Assembly (NCBI GenBank): GCA_946811695.1
Contig: OX328132.1
Coordinates: 56,924,044-56,988,043, forward strand
Length of the DNA: 64,000 nt
Reading direction: 5' to 3'
Origin: Gonocerus acuteangulatus
Lineage: Eukaryota > Arthropoda > Insecta > Hemiptera > Coreidae
Below, one piece after another: positions 43,491-53,666 of the stretch (positions within the stretch are counted from its first letter, which is position 1; every line of letters starts with the position of its first letter). The position numbers and the translations under genes are program-made. Under the pieces are notes generated by a model. That model did no database searches and was not told the origin of the DNA. It saw only the letters and a program-made list of their open reading frames with translations.

Positions 43491-43620
43491 TATATATGCT
43501 AATTTGAACCACCAGTATTTGCATGACGTTTATGTCATGAAACCTCAACATTTTCTCATTAACATCGGGTCGACATCTTAACCGAATCTCATTTCAATAG
43601 TGAGGAAGGAAACGCGCTAA
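43491..43620 (+). repeat. Hairpin-element 3' end, one hairpin arm lost
   Basis: 'aatttgaaccaccagtattt' to GAGGAAGGAAACGCGCTAA matches the 3' end of the family. The inner arm of the terminal hairpin has decayed. Confidence 0.65.
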
Positions 43621-43645
43621 AAGGAATCGTGGAGTACTGCGAGGC

Positions 43646-44280
43646 AGTGTTGGGAAAAAAATCAATCAGAATAATGAACAATGAATAATGAATAAATCTG
43701 ATATTACATTTGGATTAATGAATAATTTTTCATCCATTATTCAGTCAATTCAATGAATAACGCAACCTTTTATTTTTATTCATTATTGAATAAAAATGAT
43801 TTATTAAATAAAAGTTATTTATGTGACTGAAACAATTTTTTGGATGAAATTAATTTATTTGACTGAATTTTTTTATTAACCACAAGTGATTTATTTTAAC
43901 AATCTTTTATAGTAAAAATGAGTTAATTAAACGTTGTCTTACTTTTAATGAAAATTATTTATTTAAGTGATATTGTTCACTGAACTCAAAGATTCTGAGT
44001 TTATTGTTCCATGAACCACATTATTTTAAATGTATAAAAATAATGAATGACGAATGAAAAATAATTAATTATTCATTAAATAAAAAAAAAAATCAGTCAA
44101 TGAATAACTTAATAAATGAATACATTTTTATTCAACAAAAATGTATTGAATAATGAGCCAACCCTGTCATTCATAGAATAAAAAATAAATTAGTAACTTA
44201 TTTAATGAATAAATTCTTATTTAGTAAAAATTTATTTAAATGATTATTGAACAAAACATTTTTGGAATAGTGCCCTACTC
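43646..44280. repeat. AT-rich block of ATTCATT/AATGAATAA words
   Basis: Dozens of degenerate ATTCATT and AATGAATAA words fill the block. It begins CAGTGTTGGG and contains CCAACCCTG near 44158-44166, a possible hAT-like terminus pair, but no duplication supports it. Confidence 0.5.
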
Positions 44281-45107
44281 TGCTACGATGCTACCTGGTC
44301 TATATCACGCTCCAATGAGTTTTCCCGTATTTTTCGTCGAATTGGTCCTTTCACTGGAGAATTAATAGCCTACGAAGGTCTGATAGCTACTTGCCGAGAC
44401 CCCAACTACTTGAGAGAAGGTTGATGAGGAACAATCCCTGATTTCTAATCACAATTAAAGCCACGAAGAAGCAGAAGATTGGGAAAATGTTAATTAGAAC
44501 TGAAAGGAAGACCTTAATTTCTCCCTTGATTAGAGGCAAACCTTAACCTTAACCCTCACAATCCTCATTTCTCATAAATCTCACGTTTTTAATTCAAATC
44601 GATAATTCTTAGTTCCAGAATTAAACAGTCACGTAGGGACTGCATTTATTCATAAGAATCTTGGTAGTGTACACTATAATCCTCTATAATTTGTTTAAAA
44701 CTACCTTTATAAATACAAAAACAAATATGAATAGTTTACACTTTTGAGATTACAAATGAACAGCTGACTTAATTCTTATATTTTTAATTCATTTTCTTCC
44801 GAAGTATTGGGTACACAAAGTATTACACTTATAAATACACTAAACGCTCACATTATTGTTCTAAATGAATAATAAAAGCGTCTAAATGTACAAAGGGAAC
44901 ATCACACAATCGTAAGAACACAGAAACCAGATACAGCTGTTCAGCGCCTCTAGTGGTAGCAGTCACAAGAAATGACCGAGGAGTAATCCTATCATATAAC
45001 AGGAATTGCGGCCGGTATCGGAAAATTAGCATCTTCGATCGGAAGAAACCCCTCCTCCAGCCTCCAGATGGAGAGGTTTATTTTATTTTTACAAGACATT
45101 TTTCCTT
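44281..45107. other. Unassigned DNA
   Basis: Nothing recognised. Confidence 0.4.
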
Positions 45108-45115
45108 TTAGATAC

Positions 45116-45392
45116 CATGGGCGTATATAAGGGGGGGGGCTGAGGGGGCTACAGTCCACCCCTCGAAATTTAGATTTGATGGTAAAAACTTAAACCCTTA
45201 CAAATAAATTAAATAAGATCACTTCGTTCATACAAATATTTTATTTTACGTGTAATAGCGTTTTAATTGCCTAAAACTATTCAAAGCTCTAAATTTTTAG
45301 TATTCCATACCCCGGAAATGGTCTCAGCCCCCCCCCCCCCACCCCGACATTTTTCCAGCCCCTCCCGAAATGATTTTCTATATACGCCCATG
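45116..45392. mobile_element. hAT-type MITE, copy 2
   Basis: 277 bp with terminal repeats CATGGGCGTATATA and TATATACGCCCATG (perfect inverse), flanked by TTAGATAC (45108-45115 and 45393-45400). The core matches 27324-27624 ('taaataagatcact', 'gtaatagcgtttta', 'attccataccccggaaatgg'). Confidence 0.95.
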
Positions 45393-45519
45393 TTAGATAC
45401 CCATGACGTTTACTGATTCCTATTAGAATATAACAACAATTATACACGGTATGGGAAAATTAGTAGTGTGTGTCCAGAGCAATCACCCTCCATACTATGC
45501 TTAAAAAACAGACACACAC

Positions 45520-45521
<2 letters not shown>

Positions 45522-45576
<55 letters not shown>

Positions 45577-45640
45577 TGTTTGCTTGATGAGGCGGCTTCT
45601 CTCTCTATTGGTGCTACTGCAACCAAATATATGATATAAA

Positions 45641-45665
<25 letters not shown>
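45522..45665. repeat. (TA)n and (CA)n microsatellites
   Basis: TA run 45522-45570 and CA run 45642-45665. Confidence 0.95.
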
Positions 45666-45671
<6 letters not shown>

Positions 45672-46424
45672 AATATACAATATACAGAGCTTATTAGGTC
45701 ATGCACGAAAATTTATAAGCAGTAAAAAATTTAAATTTCAAGAAAACGGGAGTTAGTCACATAAGTAACATGTCCCAGGGCACACGATCAATGTGGTTTT
45801 GTCGACGCTATTTGTGTTAAAATATAGGTTCCCTGCAGTCAGCTCAGTCGCTGCTGACTCGCATGAGTAAGATGCAATAATGATATCAAAATGTTCACAA
45901 ATTCGGAGAAGCTTTTTGCAAATAATGATGCCATTATCTGAGCCTAGAGATAGTGTTACTGAAGCATTCACTAGACCCATCGGTAGGATGGAAATAAATT
46001 CGTGTTGGCGTTGGATCGTTGTCATAATGTTGAACTTTCAATTAGCCTCGATTCTCATTGAAGGGGCTTATCAGGGAAGCTAACAAGGCACGCCACGCCA
46101 TGGACTGATGAAAGAAGGAATGGCGTGCAGGGTGGGTGTTCTTGATCAATCTCTGGCTTTCCAGCTCTAATCCCAATAACATAAGGTTTAATTCCCCAAC
46201 AATCCATCAGATTCCATCCGTTGCGACGATTAATCGTCCGATGGACGATGAGTATGATCCACTTCTTGCAAATCCATCAACTCTAGTTGTCTTTATCCTT
46301 CAAAAGGCCGAGGAAGGATTGTAAAAATAGAAACTCTCCATAAAAGTGTGGATATTGTAGAAGAGTCCATTATTTCATCATCTAACAGTTTCTCTAGGAT
46401 TAACACCTTTTACTTTCAACGGCA
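45666..46424. other. Unassigned DNA
   Basis: No gene supported. Confidence 0.4.
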
Positions 46425-46815
46425 TATGCCGACGCAGCGATGGTTGCCTCCCTTGCTAACAACACCATATGCCGAATCACTGCTAAAGACAGCATATGCC
46501 GACACGCCTCACACTCGCCATCACTGCTAAAGACGGCATATGCCGACACGCCTCACACTCGCCATCACTGCAAATGACGGCATATGCTGAGACGCCTTAC
46601 ACTCGCCATCACTGCTAAAGACGGCATATGCCGACACGCCTCACACTCGCCATCACTGCTAATGACGGCATATGCCGAGACGCCTCACAGTCGCCATCAC
46701 TGCTAACGACGGCATATGCCGACACGCCTCACACTCGCCTTCACTGCTAACAATGGCATATGGCCAACGCGCCTCACACTCGCATTCACTGCTAACAATG
46801 GCATATGGCCAACGC
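46425..46815. repeat. Minisatellite, 45-bp unit around GGCATATGCC
   Basis: About nine units of 'acggcatatgccgacacgcc' followed by 'tcacactcgccatcactgct'. The 10-bp palindrome GGCATATGCC is kept in most units; the last two have GGCATATGGCC. Confidence 0.92.
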
Positions 46816-46825
46816 GCCTCACTCT

Positions 46826-47070
46826 TAGTGATGGGCGATTCTCGAATATGAATCGATCTTTTGAATCAATTCGAATCGAAATGAAACGAACGATTCATAA
46901 GATCGATCTTCTAGAGTCAGAAGAACGATATACGATAGGGATAGATCTTCGTTATGAATCGATTTTCGATACAGATCGATCTTCGATATGGATGGATTTC
47001 ATGATTACTTACAATTAGTTACAAAATTCGTATGTAATTTCGATTCCAATCGATTTTTTCATGTTAAGTT
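46826..47070 (+). repeat. GATCGATC-rich repeat with hAT-like tip
   Basis: Begins TAGTGATGGGCGATTCTCG and continues with GAATCGATC/GATCGATCTTC words. The tip recurs inverted at 54582-54604. Hence a transposon end, probably hAT-like. Confidence 0.55.
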
Positions 47071-47760
47071 AGCCCATACTTTTCTTCTCAAAATACACAG
47101 AGAATGAAAAAAAGCTGGCTGCAAACTGCCATAGGATGATGATATAAATACATTAGTATGCTCTTTTTGTTGAAAGTGGAGTTCACACTAATTCCTGGAC
47201 AACTACTATATAACTTGAACAATGAGACATCTCACAACGAAAATATGTTTTGAATATACCTAGTGGAGTTCGTCCTTATGGAAAAAATATTCAAACACAT
47301 TTTCCTGAAAACTCCCTTCCGTTGAGTTCGCCCTTCGTATCCGCAACGCCCCAAATCATTAATTCCCCTGAGAGAAGCATATTGTCCACAGAGGACGCAT
47401 TAAGGCTTATGATCTTTCATGGTGACTTTTAAGGTTATGATGATCTAACAGCTTTCTGATATTAATTCAAACTCTCCTTCATCAAAATTAGCTACTTTTG
47501 TAAATGTTTGAGTGTGCTTGTATGGAATTAAGAATTGAGTTGAGTAAATGAGAAGACTCCTGGATGGTGATGAGTGTGGTGAGTGCTTAAGCCCATAAAA
47601 AGCCTGCCAGCATAGACTGGGACATGTGGAATACCCTAGAGCTTAATGAAGTGCTTTAATCAGAGACCATGTAGCCCAGAGTTTCAACCTTTTCCTCAGA
47701 CAGCCGACTCTTACATCAGCCGCAGGACGTCTCCCCTACTCTCACCTAACTATTTAACAC
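47071..47760. other. Unassigned DNA
   Basis: Nothing recognised. Confidence 0.4.
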
Positions 47761-47762
47761 AC

Positions 47763-47836
<74 letters not shown>
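47761..47836. repeat. (TC)n(TA)n microsatellite
   Basis: TC run followed by TA run. Confidence 0.95.
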
Positions 47837-47839
<3 letters not shown>

Positions 47840-48080
47840 TGACCCTGTAAGTTGATAACACGTTTCAAAGGGGTGTGAAAAATATATAGAAGGAATTGAG
47901 GTAGTGAAAATGTATACAGTGGGGTCTCATTTATACGAATGTGAGGGGAACGAAAAATGTTTCGTATAAGTGAATACATCGCATAATTGAATATTACATA
48001 TTAGGTTTCGTGGCTATTTTAAAACAAAAGAAATTCATCATAAAAAAGTCACCATTTTGTTGTTTGTACAAATTTTGTTT

Positions 48081-48326
48081 TTAGATAACGTTGTACATAA
48101 TTTTATTTTCAAGTTTCATATCACAAAATTTTCCTCGATATCTCCTCTTATCGATAATAGTTGCAAGGGTCGACAAAGGTAATTTTAACCATTTAGCTAT
48201 GTCTATTTTTCTTTCGTTGAGGTTGTCATCAACTTGTTTCAGTATTTTTATTTTTTCCTCAAGCGAAATTTTTGTTCTTGCTTTGGTTACTAATTTAAAA
48301 AAAAAAAGTAAAGGACAATAGAACAC
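48081..48326 (-). pseudogene. Pogo transposase HTH fragment
   Basis: KARTKISLEEKIKILKQVDD followed by KIDIAKWLKLPLSTLATIID is a CENP-B/psq-type helix-turn-helix N-terminus as found in pogo/Tigger transposases. The DDE domain is missing, since only 160 bases remain before the left TIR. Its upstream flank is separated by the nested insertion. Like the mariner derivative nested beside it, the element keeps just its DNA-binding module. Confidence 0.65.
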
Positions 48327-48699
48327 GGCTACTAGAACGACTACTATCAGGCTGTACCGTATGAAATGTCAGTTTTGTTTACTTTGCGATTTAACCCTTT
48401 CCCTTTTTTATTTCATTATTTACGTACATCATTGTTATTCATGTAGAATTAAAGCTCTTTTATTCCTATTATTTAAGTAACTTGCGTACTGTGTTGTGAG
48501 AACGATCCTCTGAGAAAAAAATAAAACTTAAATTATGACTTCAACGGAAATCCGTATTATTTTAGCGCGGTTCCTCCCTCCCCGATAGGGAGGAACCCCG
48601 CTTATAAGGTTGATACAATGAAACAATCCGGAAGTGCCGACTAGAAAATTTCGCGTTTCAGAACCCCTAGAGACCGAAAATAACGGTGGTTAAAATTTG

Positions 48700-48726
48700 T
48701 ATATATATATATATATATATATATTT

Positions 48727-48804
<78 letters not shown>
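48700..48804. repeat. (TA)n microsatellite inside hairpin element
   Basis: TA run with short TTTTATA and ACATA interruptions, at the family's usual place. Confidence 0.9.
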
Positions 48805-48808
<4 letters not shown>

Positions 48809-49880
48809 CTGTTCGCGGATTTCTGGCCTCCCTAATGGTCCGATTTTGATGAAATTTGGTAAAAAAATCTGTCGCCCGATTTGAAAGGTCAAGTTCGTTA
48901 ACCAGCAAAATCCGCCCACTGGAAGATGGCGTTTGGGGCGAAATTCGCGCAAAAAAATCGTAACGCTTACGTTTTTGAGTTCATAAGCTTGTAAGTACTC
49001 GTTTTATAGGCTTATTTGGCTAGGAAAACGAATGAAACCATTTTCAAGGCGATAGCTTCAACCGTTTTTGAGAAAATTGGAAAAATAGTTTTTGAATACC
49101 GTTTTAGGTTTGGGTACTTAGAATCATGGGATTCAGTTGAAACATTTTCTGCATGTTTTACTATCATTAAAACTAATATGTTGACATTTTGGTTACGTTT
49201 GGAGTTAAGGAAGGGTTAGAATAAAATATTTGATTAACAGACATAAAAAGTTTTGGTAACTTTGTATATTTTCCGTAATACCTCGAAAAAGGTTGAGAAT
49301 TTTGGCAAACGAAAGAATACCATTAGAAAGCTTACTAAATGTTCTACAAAAAAGGTTCTGATGAAAGTTTTGATTAGGCGATGTCAATCGGAGAAATAAG
49401 TGCTTAAAACATTAAAGTAATTGATCTCGCTTATTCGAACTGTTCTTTTTGTCTGTTTTTATTCCTTGTTATTTTTTAATTGCTTATAGTTGGATAATGT
49501 ATTTTACAATAAAACAGATTAGGCAAAATAAGAAAAACAATTCATTGTTAGAAATATAGCTTGCCAAGAGAAAAAGATTCGATGACTTCTTTTGAATATT
49601 TTCAATTGCCTTTATGCTGTTGTTTTTTTATTTTATTTTTTAATTGATTTTATCTTTAGAATTATTACTATAGTAAAAGAACACAGGAATATGTGAATTT
49701 TTTTTATATTTTCCAATTCATTGAAACGTATGAAATGAAGTATCGGTAGAAGAGGTTTCTAGGGTCTTGCGGACCCGACCCCAGGTATAGCCATAAAACC
49801 CTTTGAACAAAGGCCGAGGAAAATATTATCTGTTTCTATTCTATGCTTTTCAAATGAGAATAAGGATATGAACGGGAACC

Positions 49881-50043
49881 GGGGTCTCCCGTGGTCTAAT
49901 GGCTATCGCCTTGGATTCCTAAGCGGGAGATGGTGGGTTCGATTCCCAACCTCCGGCAGGAATTTTATCATCCTACGGCTCGCTGGTAAAATTCCTCGCT
50001 AAACCCTGGATGTCGGCGCTAATGACCTAGATGTAGATGAGCC

Positions 50044-50076
<33 letters not shown>
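49881..50076 (+). mobile_element. SINE, tail type 2, full copy with TSD
   Basis: Head GGGGTCTCCCGTGGTCTAAT with B box GGTTCGATTCCC, body 'ggcaggaattttatcatcc', tail 'ggatgtcggcgctaatgacc' and a 31-base A-run. Flanked by TGAACGGGAACC (49869-49880) and TGAACTGGAACC (50077-50088). The uninterrupted site is visible at about 373-388 in the other hairpin-element copy (inverted). Confidence 0.95.
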
Positions 50077-50078
<2 letters not shown>

Positions 50079-50169
50079 AACTGGAACCGCGCTAAGATGA
50101 CGCAGTTCCTGCGAGTCGGACTTTTTTTCGTTATGAATTTAAGCTCGGTCAAGCGCTGCTGAGGCGTGT

Positions 50170-50450
50170 ATGAACATTAACACGGCGTTCGGGGAGGGAA
50201 CGGTGAATGAACGAACTGTTTACCGGTGGGTTTTCAGGTTTCGAAGTGGAAATTTTGACCTTGACAACGAGGAGCGAGGAAGGCCAGAAACCAAGCTTGA
50301 CGATGATCACCTGAAAGAAAGGGTTGAAGCTTGTCCCTCAAAAAGCACTAGGGAATATGCCAAAGAACTCGGAGTAGGAGCCACGACAGTTTCAAGACAT
50401 TTGAAGGAAATCGGCAAGTCCACAACTGACATTTCATACGGTACAGCCTG
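50170..50450 (+). pseudogene. Mariner transposase DNA-binding domain, copy 2
   Basis: FGEGTVNERTVYRWVFRFRS through KELGVGATTVSRHLKEIGKS is open from about 50186 to the right TIR, as in copy 1 (25758-26045). Upstream, YEFKLGQ goes out of frame through a two-base loss. The catalytic domain is absent. Confidence 0.8.
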
Positions 50451-51014
50451 ATATATAGAGAACTGAAAAACGAGATATTGGAGGGGGGATGAATCACTAT
50501 CACGTGCCGTGTTATTAGATCACAAACGAAGGAAATCACACAAGGGAGAGTGCATTGTACACGGTTGGACTACTAGAATGACAAGGAAGAACTGAGATGA
50601 GGGCGAGAGAGACTGTTGGGGGTAAGTCACTGGTAAGTCTGTAAACATTTTGTGGCAAAGCTCTTGTCACTTCTTATAACTGAACCAAGGGAACATAATA
50701 GGTTTCGTATTAGTGTATATTGCGTATAACTGAATATCGCACAGGTGAATAATTCATTTCACAGGATAAAATGAAGTTTCGTCGGGGGTCGAAAAATTCT
50801 TTGTATAACTGATTGTTTCGTATAAGTGAGTTGCGTATAAGTGAGACTCCACTGTAGTTCTTTTTTTGTGATCTTCCGCCAGTAACCAGAATTCTTCCAT
50901 TTGAGTAAAGGGTCAGCTAATTTACAGTATGAATTACGTAAAATCATTTTGTTTTCTTGTGCAAGAAGAAGATTAATGACTAAAATTCCAAATTAACATA
51001 ATCTTGAATTTATT

Positions 51015-51120
51015 AAAAATGTTTTGCATCCTCGGATGCGTCTTCAGGAGCCTAAAACTAAGTACAATCTACTTAGAGAGCAAGAGGCATCCTAGGATGC
51101 GAAACATATAGAGCTATTTT
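51015..51120. repeat. Facing pair of degenerate hammerhead-like motifs
   Basis: Minus strand 51047-51022: CTGAAGA, a perfect six-pair hairpin GCATCC/GGATGC, then AAAA in place of GAAA. Plus strand 51087-51110: the same hairpin followed by GAAACATATA, with the front part of the core mutated. Presumably worn copies of the motif at 26985-27035. Confidence 0.4.
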
Positions 51121-51784
51121 TGATAAACTGTTTTGATTTGGGTGACTATTTGTTTTAATTTAAAAATAGTCACCGTTTGTCTTCCTGCCTTTGCAAATCA
51201 CACTCGGGAGAAGAACATTATCGAAACACATCCTTTCGAGCCGAACGTTTTTCACTTCTTCTCGAGGTATTCAGAAAGTGGCGGGATGAGAGCTCGAGCC
51301 GTTTGTTCCAATCCCCTGCCCTGAGCAAGTAGCCCCGTTTACTTGTCCAGGCTCTATTTGCTTTATCTCGCCCCTGGCCTAAGATACCGATAGGATCGAG
51401 GGAGTGGCTCCTTTAGTGGCGCCTTTAGTTTTTATACCACTGCAGGAGTGAACTTCCATAACTTTTACTGCATCATCAGGGTCTTGACTCATTCTGCAGA
51501 AATGGCCGAGACATTCCAACAACCAAGAAAAGAATCTTTCAATGCCTACGGATGTTTTCGATATCTTATTCATGACGCGTTTGCGCTGGATTTCATCAGC
51601 CAGTTTGTAACTTAGCAGCCCAGGCAATGTTCAAGCCCACGTCATCCAGAGCCTTCATTCTCGCACGGAGGAAGTATTTTCCCAAAAGCAATAAGTATTT
51701 TATACACATTAGTGCAGTCTATGTTTCACAGAAAGGTCAATTTCTCATATAGAAGGTATCTGTGTCCCTATGTGCCAAGTAACA
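51121..51784. other. Unassigned DNA
   Basis: The minus frame 51627-51379 has no recognised domain. Confidence 0.4.
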
Positions 51785-52082
51785 AAATTATTGGACGCCC
51801 AGAATGAATCTTCTGTCAACAGATTTAGTTAATTAAATCACTGTTTTTTTAAGGAAATTTTGTCTATTTTATGATGGTATAATTAGAATTTAATTATCTT
51901 GAACAGTTTCTGAGCAATTCTTTCTTATTCCATAAAAAATATAACTACGTTAAAAAAAAAACAGAAAATTGGGCATAACTGCTTTTTCCTTCGGAATCAG
52001 ACCATACTTCAAATGAACGTTTTTGTTGGAAATGATTTCCAAAATCACCTCCTAGAGTTTGGCCACATAGACCTGAATCACC

Positions 52083-52084
<2 letters not shown>
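51785..52084 (+). repeat. Interspersed repeat with TACAGGGTG-type end, copy 2
   Basis: Matches 35370-35685 over its whole length; the end 'gacctgaatcaccctgta' abuts a (TA)n run. Confidence 0.75.

Positions 52085-52148
<64 letters not shown>
52085..52148. repeat. (TA)n microsatellite
   Basis: TA run that also forms the 3' tail of the minus-strand LINE fragment beside it. Confidence 0.95.
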
Positions 52149-52152
<4 letters not shown>

Positions 52153-52490
52153 CATTTACAACAATTACAGCCTCGGCCAAATCAAATTGTAGTCATACAA
52201 AAATTGAGATATAATAAATATACAACAATACTCACAAAACAAAACTAAATCGAAAGAAAAAATATGTATATACCTATATAAAATAATATCTCACAGCTAT
52301 ATACTAATTTCAACTGACTTAAGATATTTTTTGGAAACTTCGCCATTGAAAAGTCTTTATTATTGGTAATTGTAACATTCCAAAGCCCACAACACCTAGA
52401 TACTACGTCTCTAAAAGCCGAGTGTCGAGTCTTATGTTGTACCGGTGCGAATTGACTGGATCTTCTCAGCCTGACTGGAGGAACGTACAA
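52149..52490 (-). pseudogene. LINE C-terminal coding end and 3' UTR
   Basis: The minus frame from 52490 reads VPPVRLRRSSQF, TRHSAFRDVVSRCCGLWNVT and FSMAKFPKNILSQL. The HSAF...GLWN..I pattern resembles the last residues of several LINE ORF2 proteins (usual form FRNSFFVRTARLWNSLP). The 3' UTR ends with 'ggccgaggctgtaattgttg' and 'taaatgataaata' before the TA run. Not the Jockey subfamily of this window. Joined upstream to a U6 fragment. Confidence 0.5.
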
Positions 52491-52494
52491 AGGG

Positions 52495-52538
52495 ATTGAG
52501 TGTCATCCTTGCGCAGGGGCCATGCTAATCTTCTCTGA
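52495..52538 (-). ncRNA. U6 snRNA fragment
   Basis: Minus strand CAGAGAAGATTAGCATGGCC followed by CCTGCGCAAGGATGACAC matches the highly conserved central part of U6 snRNA. The 5' stem-loop and the 3' end are missing, and no pol III promoter is present, so it is a pseudogene piece. It directly precedes LINE 3' sequence. Confidence 0.85.
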
Positions 52539-52541
52539 AAA

Positions 52542-52612
<71 letters not shown>
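52542..52612. repeat. (TA)n microsatellite
   Basis: Pure TA run next to the U6 fragment. Confidence 0.95.
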
Positions 52613-52616
<4 letters not shown>

Positions 52617-53499
52617 TACATACATGTTAATATTAACTCTGTCCTACTTGTTTTACAGCCCTGATAAAGGCTGAGACGTCGGCAAACAATAGTTTTATTA
52701 AGACGCCAACGACTGACAATTTTTACCTTCGCATCACCAACGGGCAGCAATCTTCTCCCAATACTTACCTTTTGTTTAAATTAAAACATTGACACAAGAA
52801 AAATCATTGATTTCCTTGGTATATTTTACTACGTGAGTGCGTTATTTTTCATGGTATTTAATGATAATTAGGATTAATTATTGTAAGGTTTCGTTATTAT
52901 TAAACTTTATTATTATTAAGTTTAATTATTGTGAGAATTACAATCAATTGTGAGAGGCATTCAAATATTTTTATGTTTCGCGATACATATTATACAAGTC
53001 GCGAGTATGTGATTTAGTCACCACCGGCTCGACCTTAGCAAGAGAGCCTGGTCCGCCGTTCATTCGTATTCCTGTAGCCGGCACATGCGCAAGCAACTCT
53101 TGTTATGTGCGTGTATGCCAGTGGCTTTTAATGGTTTGTTTTCCGCTTCCCTTGGCATTATAAGTTGTTCTTGGCATTATTATTCCGGGACAGCCGGCCC
53201 AGGTTTGTTATATTGGACATTTCTGGACGCCTACCTACCCGGCGAATGGTGAGATACTTCCATAATTCCCTCAATTCTTTTCCTAAACCCTGTTTCCTTT
53301 CTTCTCACCTTTCAATGCCGTATACCTGGAGGTGGAGGAGTACATGAAGTTCGAGACTAGTGGTTTGTAGCATGGGTCTCAAGCGACCTTATGTCTGGTT
53401 TGCTGTTGAACACACATTCAGAGAAATTAAAGGTAAAATAAAATCTGAAAAATCCCACTGTCAATCCTTCAAATGATGGGGCCTTGTAAGGTTTCTAGT
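52613..53499. other. Unassigned DNA
   Basis: 'ccctgataaaggctgagacg' near 52660 resembles a motif common in retroelement flanks; otherwise nothing recognised. Confidence 0.35.
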
Positions 53500-53502
53500 T
53501 GG

Positions 53503-53562
53503 GTTGGGTTGGGTGTTTAAGGGCAGAAAACGTCTAGGTCATTACCGCCCTGAAGTGAAATG
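53503..53562 (-). repeat. SINE tail (type 1) fragment
   Basis: 'gggtgtttaagggcagaaaa', 'ctaggtcattaccgccctg' resemble the tail at 53690-53735. Headless. Confidence 0.5.
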
Positions 53563-53666
53563 TTAGAAAGCCGTGTATAGTGTATACTGGTTGAAATGGT
53601 TTGCAATTTTGTGTTTAGGATAGTGTTGTGTTTCCAATACAAGACAATGTACTTGTTATTTTGATA

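Larger units (their letters stand above)
48561..50132 (-). mobile_element. Hairpin-ended element, second full copy, nested
   Basis: Inverted relative to 330-2291. Left boundary TTAGCGCGGTTCCTCCC with its hairpin partner GGGAGGAACCCCGC; right boundary CTCGCAGG..AAAAAAAGTCCG inverted, then host sequence. The boundaries follow from comparison with the empty site at 25715-25730 of the other mariner copy. The target sequence there is ATTATTATGAA and any duplication is no longer than two bases. It carries a (TA)n run (48700-48804) and a SINE (49881-50076), but no tandem duplication. Confidence 0.85.
48347..50451 (+). mobile_element. Mariner-derived element, copy 2, interrupted
   Basis: Tips TCAGGCTGTACCGTATGAAA and TTTCATACGGTACAGCCTGA, flanked by TA (48345-48346, 50452-50453). 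The two halves (48347-48560 and 50133-50451) together match the uninterrupted copy at 25507-26042, so 48561-50132 is an insertion. Confidence 0.9.
47917..50854 (-). mobile_element. Pogo-like element, outermost of a four-level nest
   Basis: Left tip CAGTGGGGTCTCATTTATAC, right tip GTATAAGTGAGACTCCACTG, each next to TA (47915-47916, 50855-50856). Only about 830 bases belong to the element; the rest is the nested mariner-derived element at 48347-50451. Subterminal GTATAAGTGA words recur on both sides. Confidence 0.85.

Noticed and set aside
44935..44975. CTCF-like word GCGCCTCTAGTGG
   Set aside because: It lacks one G of the core and is a single isolated match; too weak.
52495..52538. Functional U6 gene
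   Set aside because: Only the central part is present, with no upstream promoter elements and no 3' end.
52655..52690. Hammerhead in 'ccctgataaaggctgagacg'
   Set aside because: There is no room for stem II and the GAAA box is missing.
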